Positions 15,690-24,293 of a DNA stretch of 61,968 nt are shown here, piece by piece. A program made the position numbers and the translations under genes. Under the pieces are notes generated by a model. It had not been told where the DNA came from and ran no database searches. It saw only the letters and a list, made by a program, of their open reading frames with translations. Position 1 is the stretch's first letter. The number at the start of each line of letters is the position of its first letter. Source of the stretch: Pseudomonadota bacterium (GTDB lineage Bacteria > Desulfobacterota > Syntrophia > Syntrophales > UBA8958); assembly GCA_030057915.1 (NCBI GenBank), contig JASGUC010000039.1:1-61968 (forward strand). Reading direction: 5' to 3'.

Positions 15690-17312
15690 TCATTTGAGGA
15701 TGGTCGGTCTGTATGAATTCTGTATTTCCCGATGGAGGCGCTGGATATAGTTCCGGGCCACCGCTTCCCCATAAACCCCCCGTCCGTAACGGTATAGGCT
15801 GCCTTTGTCGATCTTGATGTTTTCCGTGACCAACTCCGTATCCAGGGCGACGTTCTGAGTCCGGGCGATGTTTTCGATGATCTGATGGATCCCCGAACCG
15901 GATTGGGCGGGGTCCTTGACGCGGAAAGCCAGGAAGGGAGGAACCCCCAGCTCCACGGCGGCCTGACGATGGACCCGCTTGCGAAGCTCGTCGGCGCAGC
16001 CCTGGATCTTCAGCCGCGGGGAGATGCGCATGGATGTCCTGATGACGTCCCGGTCGAGATAGGGGGCCCGCAACTCGATGGAGTGGGACATGGTCAGTTT
16101 GTCCTCCCGCTCCAGGGTGTCGTCGTAGAGGTAGTTAAGGTCCTCCCAAAGCTGCTCGTGGAGGCGCAGATAGCCCCATTCCTTCAAGACGTCGCTATAC
16201 CACGGATACCCGGCGAAAAGCTCATCCGCCGCCTGGCCGGTGTACATGACGCGAATTCCGTCCTCCGCGGCCAACTTTGCCGCCAGGTACATGGGGATGG
16301 CCACCTCCACTTGGAGGAGGCCTCCCTCCTCCACGTTCCGGATCACCTCGGAGAGGATGCCCTGGATCAGGTCTGCGTCGATGATGGCCGTCTTGAGTTC
16401 CAGCCCGAGTTCCTCCGCCACGGTCTGGGCCGCCAGGATATCTCCCGAATCGACGGTGCCGGTGCAGTAGCAGGTGATATTCTTGCCTTCCCGCTGGAGC
16501 AGCTTGGCGATCAGGACCGAGTCTATCCCTCCGGAAAAAATCACCCCGAGACGATCTTGTCGGAGGCCGGCCAGCCGCTTTTGCATGGCCTTTACCAGGA
16601 CGATTTTGTATCTTTCCACGGCGTCACGGAAATCCACGATGTCTATTTGGGGTATTTGGACCGCCACGCCGGGGTGGTTGGACCGCCCGGTTCTGTCGAT
16701 GCAGACGATTTCTCCGGGGCGAAGCCGCACGGGGTCTTCCGCTCCGTTCCAGAGGGCCTTTTTTTGCGAGGCGAAGTAGGTGATGGGACCACTTTCAAGA
16801 TAATAAAGAGGTTTCTTGCCGATGGGATCCCGGGCAAGGACGACGGATTCACCGTCCGTGACGGCGAAGGCGTACATGCCGTCCATGATTCCTATCACCC
16901 GCTTCACCGCTTCCAGGAGGTCGCCGCGATAAGACTCCTCGAGAAGATGGACGACTATCTCGCTGTCGCTCGCTGTCTCAAAGCGATGTTTGTATAGAAG
17001 CAGCGACTTGAGGGCCTTGTGGTTGTATATCTCCCCGCTCTTGATCAGGGTGAGTTTGCCGTCACAGGAGGTGTAGGGCTGAGGCAGATCCTCCGCGCCG
17101 ACGATCCCCAGATGGGAGTACCCCAGGGCGATCCGGCATTTACGCCTCAGCAGGGGCTTGAATTCGTCGAGCGTTTTGTGCCTTGCCACGACGCCGTCCA
17201 GATAGACGCCGTGCATGTCCGGACCCCGGTGCGCCATTTTTTTCAACATGTCGTAAATGTCCGTAGCGGCGGATGGTTCCCCATGGGAAAAATGGCCGCT
17301 GATGGTACACAT
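15690..17312 (-). CDS. Asparagine-synthase-like glutamine amidotransferase
   Basis: A 540-residue class II amidotransferase. After Met removal the N-terminal nucleophile would be Cys2 (MCTISGHF). The glutaminase domain continues with AHRGPDMHG, HLGIVG and an SGEIYNHKAL loop. The synthetase domain has the ATP pyrophosphatase loop VIFSGGIDSVLIAKLL and GQAADELFAGYPWY. The start is supported by GGAGGT. The glutamine-site phrase differs from classical AsnB, and the genomic partners are an amidase and a sugar importer, so it may amidate a specialised carboxylate rather than aspartate. It heads a six-gene minus operon. A 121-bp inverted-repeat element lies about 100 bp upstream. Confidence 0.88.
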   Translation of the reverse strand: MCTISGHFSHGEPSAATDIYDMLKKMAHRGPDMHGVYLDGVVARHKTLDEFKPLLRRKCRIALGYSHLGIVGAEDLPQPYTSCDGKLTLIKSGEIYNHKALKSLLLYKHRFETASDSEIVVHLLEESYRGDLLEAVKRVIGIMDGMYAFAVTDGESVVLARDPIGKKPLYYLESGPITYFASQKKALWNGAEDPVRLRPGEIVCIDRTGRSNHPGVAVQIPQIDIVDFRDAVERYKIVLVKAMQKRLAGLRQDRLGVIFSGGIDSVLIAKLLQREGKNITCYCTGTVDSGDILAAQTVAEELGLELKTAIIDADLIQGILSEVIRNVEEGGLLQVEVAIPMYLAAKLAAEDGIRVMYTGQAADELFAGYPWYSDVLKEWGYLRLHEQLWEDLNYLYDDTLEREDKLTMSHSIELRAPYLDRDVIRTSMRISPRLKIQGCADELRKRVHRQAAVELGVPPFLAFRVKDPAQSGSGIHQIIENIARTQNVALDTELVTENIKIDKGSLYRYGRGVYGEAVARNYIQRLHREIQNSYRPTILK

Positions 17313-17410
17313 GGATCTTACCTCCGGATGGACTTATTGCCCCGCCGCCCCGGCCGCGGGGACGAAAACGATCCCGACCTGACCTGCCGCCCCAGGCAAA
17401 CATAAGAGCT

Positions 17411-17531
17411 AATTGCAAAACTCATCAAATCCGCCGCTCCACTGTAAGACGGGCTCAAGAACAAATTGAATTTGCGGACTTACCTATCAGGGACGGAATG
17501 ACAAAAGACAGTTTCCGGCAGTTTTGCAATT
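17411..17531. mobile_element. 121-bp inverted-repeat element, copy 1 (AATTGCAAAACT ends)
   Basis: The element begins AATTGCAAAACT and ends AGTTTTGCAATT, a perfect 12-bp terminal inverted repeat. Its interior (CCGCCGCTCCACTG, GGCTCAAGAA, GGAATGACAAAAG, TTTCCGG) matches, in the opposite orientation, the element at 19344-19462. It lies upstream of the asparagine-synthase-like gene and separates it from the deoxyhypusine-synthase-like gene. No target duplication is evident and it has no coding capacity. Confidence 0.75.
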
Positions 17532-17575
17532 GGCTCATAAATATGCCGCCGCCCCCCGGAGAGGCCTTGCCTCCC

Positions 17576-18592
17576 TCATTCGCCCTCGGCGCCCAGGACA
17601 TAGGCGAAGATCAGGGGGGCGACGATGGTGGCGTCGCTTTCGATTATGAAGCTGGGGGTTTCGGGCGCCAGCTTCCCCCAGGTGATCTTTTCGTTCGGGA
17701 TGGCGCCGCTGTAGGAACCATAAGAGGTGGTGCTGTCGGATATCTGGCAGTAGTAGCTCCACAGGCGGCAGCTTTCATTCAGGTCTTGCTGGATCAACGG
17801 GACGACGCAGATGGAAAAATCCCCGGCGATGCCACCGCCGATCTGGAAAAAGCCGATCTCATGGTCGGCCGAATGTTCCCGGTACCAGGCCACCAGGTAT
17901 AACATCGTCTCCATTCCGGTTTTCACGATTTCCAGACGAGAGATGTCCCCCTGGAGATAATTGGCGGCAAAGACATTTCCCAGGGTGGAATCCTCCCAGC
18001 CGGCAACGAAAATGGGGATATCCTTCTCCGCCGCCGCGACGAGCCAGGAGTCCCGGGGATCGATCTGGTAGCTTTCCCGGAGGACGCCACTGCGAATGAT
18101 GGCATACATGTACTCATAGGGGAAATACCGCTTCCCCTCCTCTTCGGCCTGCTTCCAGAGCCGCTGGATGGATCCCTCCACCCGTCGCATGGCCGCTCCC
18201 TCGGGTATGCAGACGTCGGTGACCCGGCTTAGCTTCCTCTCGAGGAACCGCCGCTCGTCCTCCGGCGACAGCGACCGGTAGTTGGGCACGGGGACGTAGT
18301 CATCGTGGGCGACGAGATTGAAGAGGTCCTCCTCCAGATTCGCCCCGGTGCAGGAAATGGCGTGGATCTTGTCGCCTCGGATCATCTCGGCGAGGCTCAA
18401 CCCCAGCTCCGCCGTGCTCATGGCCCCGGCCATGGCGAGAAACATCTTGCCGCCCCGTTGCATGAGGGATACATAGGCCTCCGCCGCCCGCTTGAGTTCC
18501 GAGGCGTTGAAGTGGCGGAAGTGATGGTTGATGAATTCTTTTACCGGTCGATAATGATTTGTCTTTTCCATGTCACCCGTGCTTTGGTTCAT
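17576..18592 (-). CDS. Deoxyhypusine-synthase-like protein
   Basis: A protein of about 338 residues (MNQSTGDMEK start) of the NAD-dependent deoxyhypusine synthase family. It shows FLAMAGAMSTAELGLSLAEMI and HAISCTGANLEEDLFNL, QIGGGIAGDF, TSYGSYSGAIPNEKITWGKL with the family's catalytic Lys region, and DATIVAPLIFAYVL at the end. True deoxyhypusine synthase modifies eIF5A, which bacteria lack. Bacterial members probably act on free polyamines (for example homospermidine synthesis) or unknown amines. The start is uncertain: ATG at 18571 is also possible. It is on the same strand as the amidotransferase operon downstream but separated from it by a repeat element. Confidence 0.88.
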   Translation of the reverse strand: MNQSTGDMEKTNHYRPVKEFINHHFRHFNASELKRAAEAYVSLMQRGGKMFLAMAGAMSTAELGLSLAEMIRGDKIHAISCTGANLEEDLFNLVAHDDYVPVPNYRSLSPEDERRFLERKLSRVTDVCIPEGAAMRRVEGSIQRLWKQAEEEGKRYFPYEYMYAIIRSGVLRESYQIDPRDSWLVAAAEKDIPIFVAGWEDSTLGNVFAANYLQGDISRLEIVKTGMETMLYLVAWYREHSADHEIGFFQIGGGIAGDFSICVVPLIQQDLNESCRLWSYYCQISDSTTSYGSYSGAIPNEKITWGKLAPETPSFIIESDATIVAPLIFAYVLGAEGE

Positions 18593-18975
18593 TCCCGGGT
18601 CGGGTTTGCCGAAGGCGGATCGAATCCGGAACAATCTTCATGTGTTCCGCCTTCTCAACTGGTAGAGGAACGGTTGGCGCCGATGCTTATGGCCAGGCGT
18701 CTGCCTCTCCGGGCTCGGCGCATGGAGCGCCGATGATCGGGAAGCGGCCTGCCGCATCGGTGTCCGGTTGATTTATCAGACTGACAAGTAGGGTGGCTAT
18801 ATCCCATAAATATCTCCCCATGTCAATGAGAATCGCCCCCCATGCCCCTGTCGCCCCCTCCACTCCGCCCAAAAACGCCGGCGGCGGGGGATCGCGGTTG
18901 GCAATCCACGCCCCAGGGGGCGCCTGACCCTTCCATGATCCAGGCGCGGTCCGTTCGCGACGGAGACGACGCTTC

Positions 18976-19107
18976 GCGACCTTTGAAAAACGCCGTCTCG
19001 GGCGCCCTGCCGTCATGCCCGCAGGCGCCGGGAGACAGTATTCTCAAGGACTTCCGATCCCGAATCCCGCCGGGGCGGCACGAAAGCGTGGATTATCAAA
19101 AGGTCTC
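18976..19107. mobile_element. 132-bp MITE-like element (GAGACC family), copy with GCTTC target duplication
   Basis: Left end GCGACCTTTGAAAA, right end TCAAAAGGTCTC, length 132 bp as in the copy at 3239. GCTTC flanks it on both sides (18971-18975 and 19108-19112), a 5-bp target duplication. It is in the opposite orientation to the copies at 3239 and 42932. It lies in a gap of about 850 bp between the deoxyhypusine-synthase-like gene and the HD-GYP gene; the rest of 18593-19343 shows no recognisable gene. Confidence 0.72.
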
Positions 19108-19343
19108 GCTTCGCCAGGGCGGACGACCGCGGTCATCGAACGACGCATGCATTGACTTCTTTAGGGAAAGGCAGTATTGAACCACATGCATGGCGTCTCA
19201 CGGCCCGACTCCCTGCCTTTTCCGATCCTTCTCATTCGTTATCGTACCCCGACGCCCGGGAGGGGGATGAAGGGGGGATGAAGGCGCCGCGTGGAGCGGA
19301 CAGGAGGATCGTCAAAAGGAGAACAACGAGGGGAGAGGCGCCC

Positions 19344-19462
19344 ATTGCAAAACTACCGGAAATTGCTTTTGTCATGCCGCGCTTGATGCGGAGGCCGGTA
19401 AATACAATTCTTTCTTGAGTTCGTCGTCCAGTGGAGCGGCAGCGTTGATGAGTTTTGCAATT
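19344..19462. mobile_element. 119-bp inverted-repeat element, copy 2, overlapping the HD-GYP gene start
   Basis: This is the inverted relative of the element at 17411. It starts ATTGCAAAACT and ends AGTTTTGCAAT, and shares the internal blocks CAGTGGAGCGGC, CTTGAGT and ATGACAAAAG in reverse order. Its right end contains the ATG (19448) that is the likely start of the PAS-HD-GYP gene. The element may therefore have replaced the original 5' end of that gene. Confidence 0.72.
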
Positions 19463-21193
19463 GACGCGAAGGTTATGCGGGAAAGGGAAGAAAATAAATA
19501 CCGCCTCCTCTTCGAGCATGCCGGCGAGGCCATCTTTATCGTTCAGGACGGCAAGGTGGTGTTCGTCAATCCCACGACGATCACGATCACCGGGTATGCC
19601 GCCGAGGAAATCGCGTCCCGGCCATTCAGCGATTTTATCCATGGCGACGACCGCGACCTGGTGGTGGGGCGCCACGCCCGACGCCTCAGGGGCGAACTTC
19701 CTCCCCCCCGCTACTCCTTCCGCATCCTTCATAAGGACGGCGGTTTCCGGTGGGTGGAGCTGAACGCCGCCCTTATCGACTGGGAAGGCAGGCCCGCCAC
19801 CCTGAATTTCATGACCGACGTCACGGACCGCAGACGGGCGGAGCAGGCCCTTCGGGAGAGCGAAAACCGTTACAGCGAGCTTTTTGAGCGCATGAGCAGC
19901 GGCGTGGCGATCTACGAGGCCGTGGACGAGGGAAGGGATTTCGTCTTCCGGGGTTTCAACGCGGCGGCGGAGCGGATGGAAAGGATCAAAAGGGAAGAGG
20001 TGCTGGGGAAGCGGGTGACGGAGGTCTTTCCCGGGGTCCGTGATTTCGGGCTCCTTGCGGTCTTCAGGCGGGTCTGCAAATCCGGTCGGCCCGAGAGTCG
20101 CAACATCTCGTTTTACCAGGACAGCCGGATCGCGGGATGGCGGGAGAACCATGTCTATAAGCTGCCTTCGGGGGAGATCGTGGCGATCTACAACGATGTC
20201 ACCGAGCGCAAGCAGGCGGAGGAGAGCCTCCGGCGGATGGAGGAAAACTACCGGAGCATTTTCGAGAATGCCCGGGAAGGGATTTATCGAACCACCCCCG
20301 AGGGGAAATTTCTCATGGCCAATCGGGCCATGGCGCGAATCATGGGGTACGAGACCCCGGAGGAGCTGATCGAGGGGATAACCGATATTTACCGTCAGTT
20401 CTATATCCATCCCGAGGATCGCGCCCGAACCATGGAGCTTTTGGAGCTTCAGGGTTTTTCGCGGGAAGACGAGCTGCGGCTGAAGAGAAAGGACGGCAGC
20501 GTGATCTGGGTCTATCGGACCCTGCGGGGCGTTTATGACGAACGAAAGAAGCTCCAGTACATCGATGGTTTGGTCCTGGACATCACCGACCGGAAGCACG
20601 GCGCGGACCAGCTTCGGAAGGCCCTGTGGGGAACCGTTATGGCCATCGTCTCCGTGGTGGAATCGAAAGATCCCTACACCGCGGGCCATCAACGCCGCGT
20701 GGCGGATATTTCCCGCGCTATCGCCACGGAAATGGGCCTCTCCCCGGAGCGGATCGAGGGCATCCACATGGCCGGCATGATCCATGACATCGGCAAGATT
20801 TCCATCCCCGCCGAAATCCTCAGTATGCCCAGAAGATTGACCGACCTGGAATTCAGCCTGATCAAAACCCATGCCCAATCCGGATACAACATACTCAAAG
20901 GCATAGAATTTCCCTGGCCCGTGGCCCGGATCGTCCTGGAACATCACGAACGGATCGATGGCTCCGGTTATCCAAACGGTCTGTCAGGAGACCAGATTCT
21001 TCTGGAGGCGCGGATCGTTGCGGTGGCGGACGTGGTGGAGGCCATGGCGACGCACCGGCCATATCGGCAGGCCTCGGGGCTCGACCAGGCCTTGGAGGAG
21101 ATAACCCGGAACAGGGGGCGGCTCTACGATTCGGAGGCAGTGGATGCCTGCTTGCGTCTATTCCGAAGCAAGGGCTTCACGATTGAAGCATAG
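19448..21193 (+). CDS. PAS-PAS-PAS-HD-GYP signalling protein
   Basis: About 581 residues with no membrane segment. Three PAS domains come first: one begins with NKYRLLFEHAGEAIFIV, a second with NRYSELFERMSSGVAIYE, and a third with ENYRSIFENAREGIYRT. A C-terminal HD-GYP domain follows, with HQRRVADIS, the metal-binding MIHDIGKISIP and HHERIDGSGYPNGL. HD-GYP proteins hydrolyse cyclic di-GMP, so this probably links a cytosolic ligand or redox signal to motility or biofilm state. The start is uncertain. ATG 19448 lies inside a repeat element with GGAG upstream, while ATG 19475 has no well-placed ribosome site. There is no transmembrane or receiver domain, which suggests possible 5' remodelling. 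Confidence 0.85.
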   Translation: MSFAIDAKVMREREENKYRLLFEHAGEAIFIVQDGKVVFVNPTTITITGYAAEEIASRPFSDFIHGDDRDLVVGRHARRLRGELPPPRYSFRILHKDGGFRWVELNAALIDWEGRPATLNFMTDVTDRRRAEQALRESENRYSELFERMSSGVAIYEAVDEGRDFVFRGFNAAAERMERIKREEVLGKRVTEVFPGVRDFGLLAVFRRVCKSGRPESRNISFYQDSRIAGWRENHVYKLPSGEIVAIYNDVTERKQAEESLRRMEENYRSIFENAREGIYRTTPEGKFLMANRAMARIMGYETPEELIEGITDIYRQFYIHPEDRARTMELLELQGFSREDELRLKRKDGSVIWVYRTLRGVYDERKKLQYIDGLVLDITDRKHGADQLRKALWGTVMAIVSVVESKDPYTAGHQRRVADISRAIATEMGLSPERIEGIHMAGMIHDIGKISIPAEILSMPRRLTDLEFSLIKTHAQSGYNILKGIEFPWPVARIVLEHHERIDGSGYPNGLSGDQILLEARIVAVADVVEAMATHRPYRQASGLDQALEEITRNRGRLYDSEAVDACLRLFRSKGFTIEA

Positions 21194-21412
21194 TCGAGGC
21201 GCGGGCCGTCGCCGGGGCGGATGGACCCGCCGTCCGCCGAGGCAAATCGTCAGGGGCCTCCCCGGCGAACCGACGACGGCGTCCGGCGAAGCGGGTATCC
21301 GGCGGGGCGCTTCATGCGGCGCCGCTCTGTGGTGGGGCGCCGGGCGGACGACGCCCCCTGGGGACATCTTTGCGAAGCCGTCATCGTTGGCGCTGGCGGA
21401 GTGGTGAAACGA

Positions 21413-24148
21413 ATGAAGCGCATCCTGCGTCCGATGCTGCCGATCCTCTGTGCGGGCCTGCTGTGGGCCGGAAGCGCGGGGGCGCCCGTGCGGGCCGCCG
21501 GCATCGAGGCGTGCGTGGACGGCGGGCGCTACAGCCTCGAGGCGACTGATGCCGATCTGAAGGACGTGCTGCGGGTCCTGGCCGACAAGACGGGCGTCCG
21601 CATCGACGCCGCGCCGGGGGTGGAGGGGCGCCTGACCGTGAAGCTCGTCGATCTCCCCCTCGAGGAACTGCTCAAACGACTCTGCGCCAACCGAACCATC
21701 GTTTACCGGTATGAGCCGCAAACGGGTAGGTATGCGATCCTCCAGGCCAAGGCCTACGCGACCTCAGCGGAGACGCCGGGGGGAAAGCCCGAAGGGACGT
21801 CCGCCCCCGCATCCCGGCGCGGGGAGGGCCCCGACGCCGCCGGACCGGAGGGGCCGCGGGTGGGCGGCGGGGACGAGGACGGGGATCCCCTGGATTCCCA
21901 GGGCCGTCTTCGATACAAGCCACGCGAATTGCTGGTCCATTTCAAGGAAGGAACGACGGACGCCCAGCGGGATGCCCTGCACCGTTCCGTGGGCGGCGTG
22001 CCGGTCAAGCGCCTGGCCAGGCAGCGGATCGACCGGGTCCGTCTTCCCGAAGGCATGAGCGTCTCGCAGGGACGGGAGCGTTATGCGGCCTCCGAATTCG
22101 TGGCCCATGCCGAGCGTCATGCCCTGCGCTACCCCCTGCTCACGCCGAACGACCCCCAATATGGCGGCCAGTGGGCGCCGCCGCGGCTTGGACTGCCGCA
22201 GTCCTGGGATGTCTCCACGGGGCGTCCGCGCGTCATCGTTGCCGTCATCGACACGGGGGTCGATTACAACCATCCCGATCTGACGGATAATATCTGGACT
22301 AACCCGGGCGAGATACCGGCAAACGGCAGGGACGACGACGGCAACGGCTATGTTGACGACGTGCGCGGCTGGGACTTCTCTGGCGCGACGGGGGACCAGC
22401 CCGACAACGACCCGGCGGATGTGGACGGCCACGGCACGCATGTGGCGGGGATCATCGCCGCGCGGGGCAACAACGCGACTGGCGTCGCCGGCGTCGCATG
22501 GTTTGTCAGGATCATGGCCCTCAAGGTTCAGGCGGACAACGGGACGGAAATGGCGGTGGCGGACATCATCGAGGCGATCGACTATGCCATCGCCAAAGGC
22601 GCGAGGATCGTCAACTGCAGCTTCGGGGGCGAGACGGAATCGAGCGCGGAATATCAGGCCTTTGCCAGGCTGCGCACGGCGGGCATCCTCGCCGTCTGCG
22701 CCGCGGGAAACAACGGCAGGGACATCGATCCGGGCGCGGGCAAACGGACCTATCCCGCCGGCTACAACTTGGACAACATCATCGCCGTGGCGGCGAGCGA
22801 TCTGAACGACAAGCTTGCCGCCTTCTCCAACTTCGGCCGGGTCAGCGTCCATCTTATGGCCCCGGGCGTGGACGTCCTGAGCACATGCCGCAACGGCCAG
22901 TACTGTTCCAAACAGGGGACGTCCATGGCCGCCCCCCATGTGACCGGCGTTGCGGCCCTCATGTTGAGCAAGGCGCCGTCGCTTGCCTATGGCCGCCTCC
23001 GGGCCGCCATCCTGGATAACGTCGAGCCCGTCGCCGCCGCGGCGACGAAACTCGTCACGGGCGGCCGTCTCGCCGCCGCCGCCGCCCTGGCCGGCGTCCG
23101 CTCTCCGGGCGATATCGACAACGACGGGCGCATCGACCTCGTCGATGCCGTGCTGGCGCTGCGGATCCTCTCGGGACTACCCGTCGCCGTCAGCCCCGGC
23201 CCGCTTGACCGGCAGGCCGACGTCGATGGCGACGGCAAAATCGGTCTGCCCGAGGCCCTCTGGGCGTTGCAGTGGGCGGCGCAACCGCGGAGCGACAACC
23301 GGCCTCCCGTCCTGGCCGCCATCGGCGACAAAACCGTGGACGAAAGCTCGACGCTCACGTTCACGGTCCAGGCCGCGGACCCGGATAGGGACCCCCTGAC
23401 CTTTACGGCAACGGGATTGCCCCCCGGCGCCCAGTTCGACGCCAGGACCCGGACCTTCCTGTGGACGCCCGGCTACTCCCAGAGCGGCGTCTATGCCGTC
23501 ACGTTTCAGGTGACCGACGGTTACGGAGGAGAGGACCGGCAGACGATAACGATCACGGTGAAAGACCGGTCCCCGGTCTTCGTGACGGCCGATTACTTCC
23601 CCCTGGCCCCCGGCGACTGGTGGGACTTCGACGACGGCACGGGGATTTTGAAACGAAACGCCATTGCGGGGATCAAAACGATCGGCGCCGTCGAGACTAT
23701 GGTCATGATCTACGCCGACGGCCAGAAGGACTATTTCCATATCGACGAGGCGGGACTGAAGATGTACGGCCAATATGTCCTGACTGGCTACTACGCGGGA
23801 GACGTCATCTTCGCCGCGCCCATCGTCTTTCTCCCCAACAACGCCTATCCAGGCATGACGCACGTCTCCAGGACAGATTACGACCTGTCGATCTCAGGAC
23901 AGCGGTTTCATGTGGAGCTGACCTCGACGACGAATGTGACGGGCCTCGTGGACCTCCGCGTGGGCGCGACCACGCTGATCGACTGCATCGAGGTCACGAA
24001 CCAGACCACGCAATTCATCAGGGAAACGGGTCAGACGCTGACCGGAGAGGTCAGGCGCTACTGGTTTGCCAAAGGCGTCGGCTGCGTCAAGAGCGATTTG
24101 GGGACGATCGTCGCCGCCAAGATCGGCGGCGCGCTCAGAACGTTTTGA
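21413..24148 (+). CDS. Secreted subtilisin-like protease with N-terminal STN domain and dockerin-like repeats
   Basis: About 911 residues, started at ATG 21413 because a classical signal peptide follows (RPMLPILCAGLLWAGSAGAP). Residues about 30-110 form an STN (secretin/TonB N-terminal) domain: YSLEATDADLKDVLRVLADK, then GRLTVKLVDLPLEELL. A disordered linker leads to a propeptide-like region (RYKPRELLVHFKEG). The S8 catalytic triad is complete: Asp280 in VIDTGVDYNHPD, His340 in GHGTHVAG and Ser504 in GTSMAAPHV. Two Ca-binding dockerin-like motifs follow (DIDNDGRIDLVDAV, DVDGDGKIGLPEAL), then a putative-Ig/cadherin-like domain (DPDRDPLTFTATGLPPGA). The C-terminal beta-rich domain of about 180 residues is unrecognised. 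An omptin-like gene lies just downstream. Confidence 0.88.
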   Translation: MKRILRPMLPILCAGLLWAGSAGAPVRAAGIEACVDGGRYSLEATDADLKDVLRVLADKTGVRIDAAPGVEGRLTVKLVDLPLEELLKRLCANRTIVYRYEPQTGRYAILQAKAYATSAETPGGKPEGTSAPASRRGEGPDAAGPEGPRVGGGDEDGDPLDSQGRLRYKPRELLVHFKEGTTDAQRDALHRSVGGVPVKRLARQRIDRVRLPEGMSVSQGRERYAASEFVAHAERHALRYPLLTPNDPQYGGQWAPPRLGLPQSWDVSTGRPRVIVAVIDTGVDYNHPDLTDNIWTNPGEIPANGRDDDGNGYVDDVRGWDFSGATGDQPDNDPADVDGHGTHVAGIIAARGNNATGVAGVAWFVRIMALKVQADNGTEMAVADIIEAIDYAIAKGARIVNCSFGGETESSAEYQAFARLRTAGILAVCAAGNNGRDIDPGAGKRTYPAGYNLDNIIAVAASDLNDKLAAFSNFGRVSVHLMAPGVDVLSTCRNGQYCSKQGTSMAAPHVTGVAALMLSKAPSLAYGRLRAAILDNVEPVAAAATKLVTGGRLAAAAALAGVRSPGDIDNDGRIDLVDAVLALRILSGLPVAVSPGPLDRQADVDGDGKIGLPEALWALQWAAQPRSDNRPPVLAAIGDKTVDESSTLTFTVQAADPDRDPLTFTATGLPPGAQFDARTRTFLWTPGYSQSGVYAVTFQVTDGYGGEDRQTITITVKDRSPVFVTADYFPLAPGDWWDFDDGTGILKRNAIAGIKTIGAVETMVMIYADGQKDYFHIDEAGLKMYGQYVLTGYYAGDVIFAAPIVFLPNNAYPGMTHVSRTDYDLSISGQRFHVELTSTTNVTGLVDLRVGATTLIDCIEVTNQTTQFIRETGQTLTGEVRRYWFAKGVGCVKSDLGTIVAAKIGGALRTF

Positions 24149-24293
24149 GGCGTCGAGGGGGTTTTTCGATGAAGGCCGCCCGCGACGCCCTCCAAGCGGG
24201 CGCGGGCATTTCATCAAGACCGGCCTCGGAATAAGGGCGACATCGGGCAACTCGGAAGGCCTGGCGAGGGAGACGCTTCTCTCTGGACATCTC

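Noticed and set aside
18640-18720. tRNA-like stretch with CTCAACTGGTAGAGG
   Set aside because: It resembles a D-arm, but no T-arm (GGTTCGA-type) or acceptor stem pairs with it, so it is not a tRNA gene.
19232-20947. 571-codon open frame antisense to the HD-GYP gene
   Set aside because: Shadow of a GC-rich gene; the sense strand has complete PAS and HD-GYP motifs.
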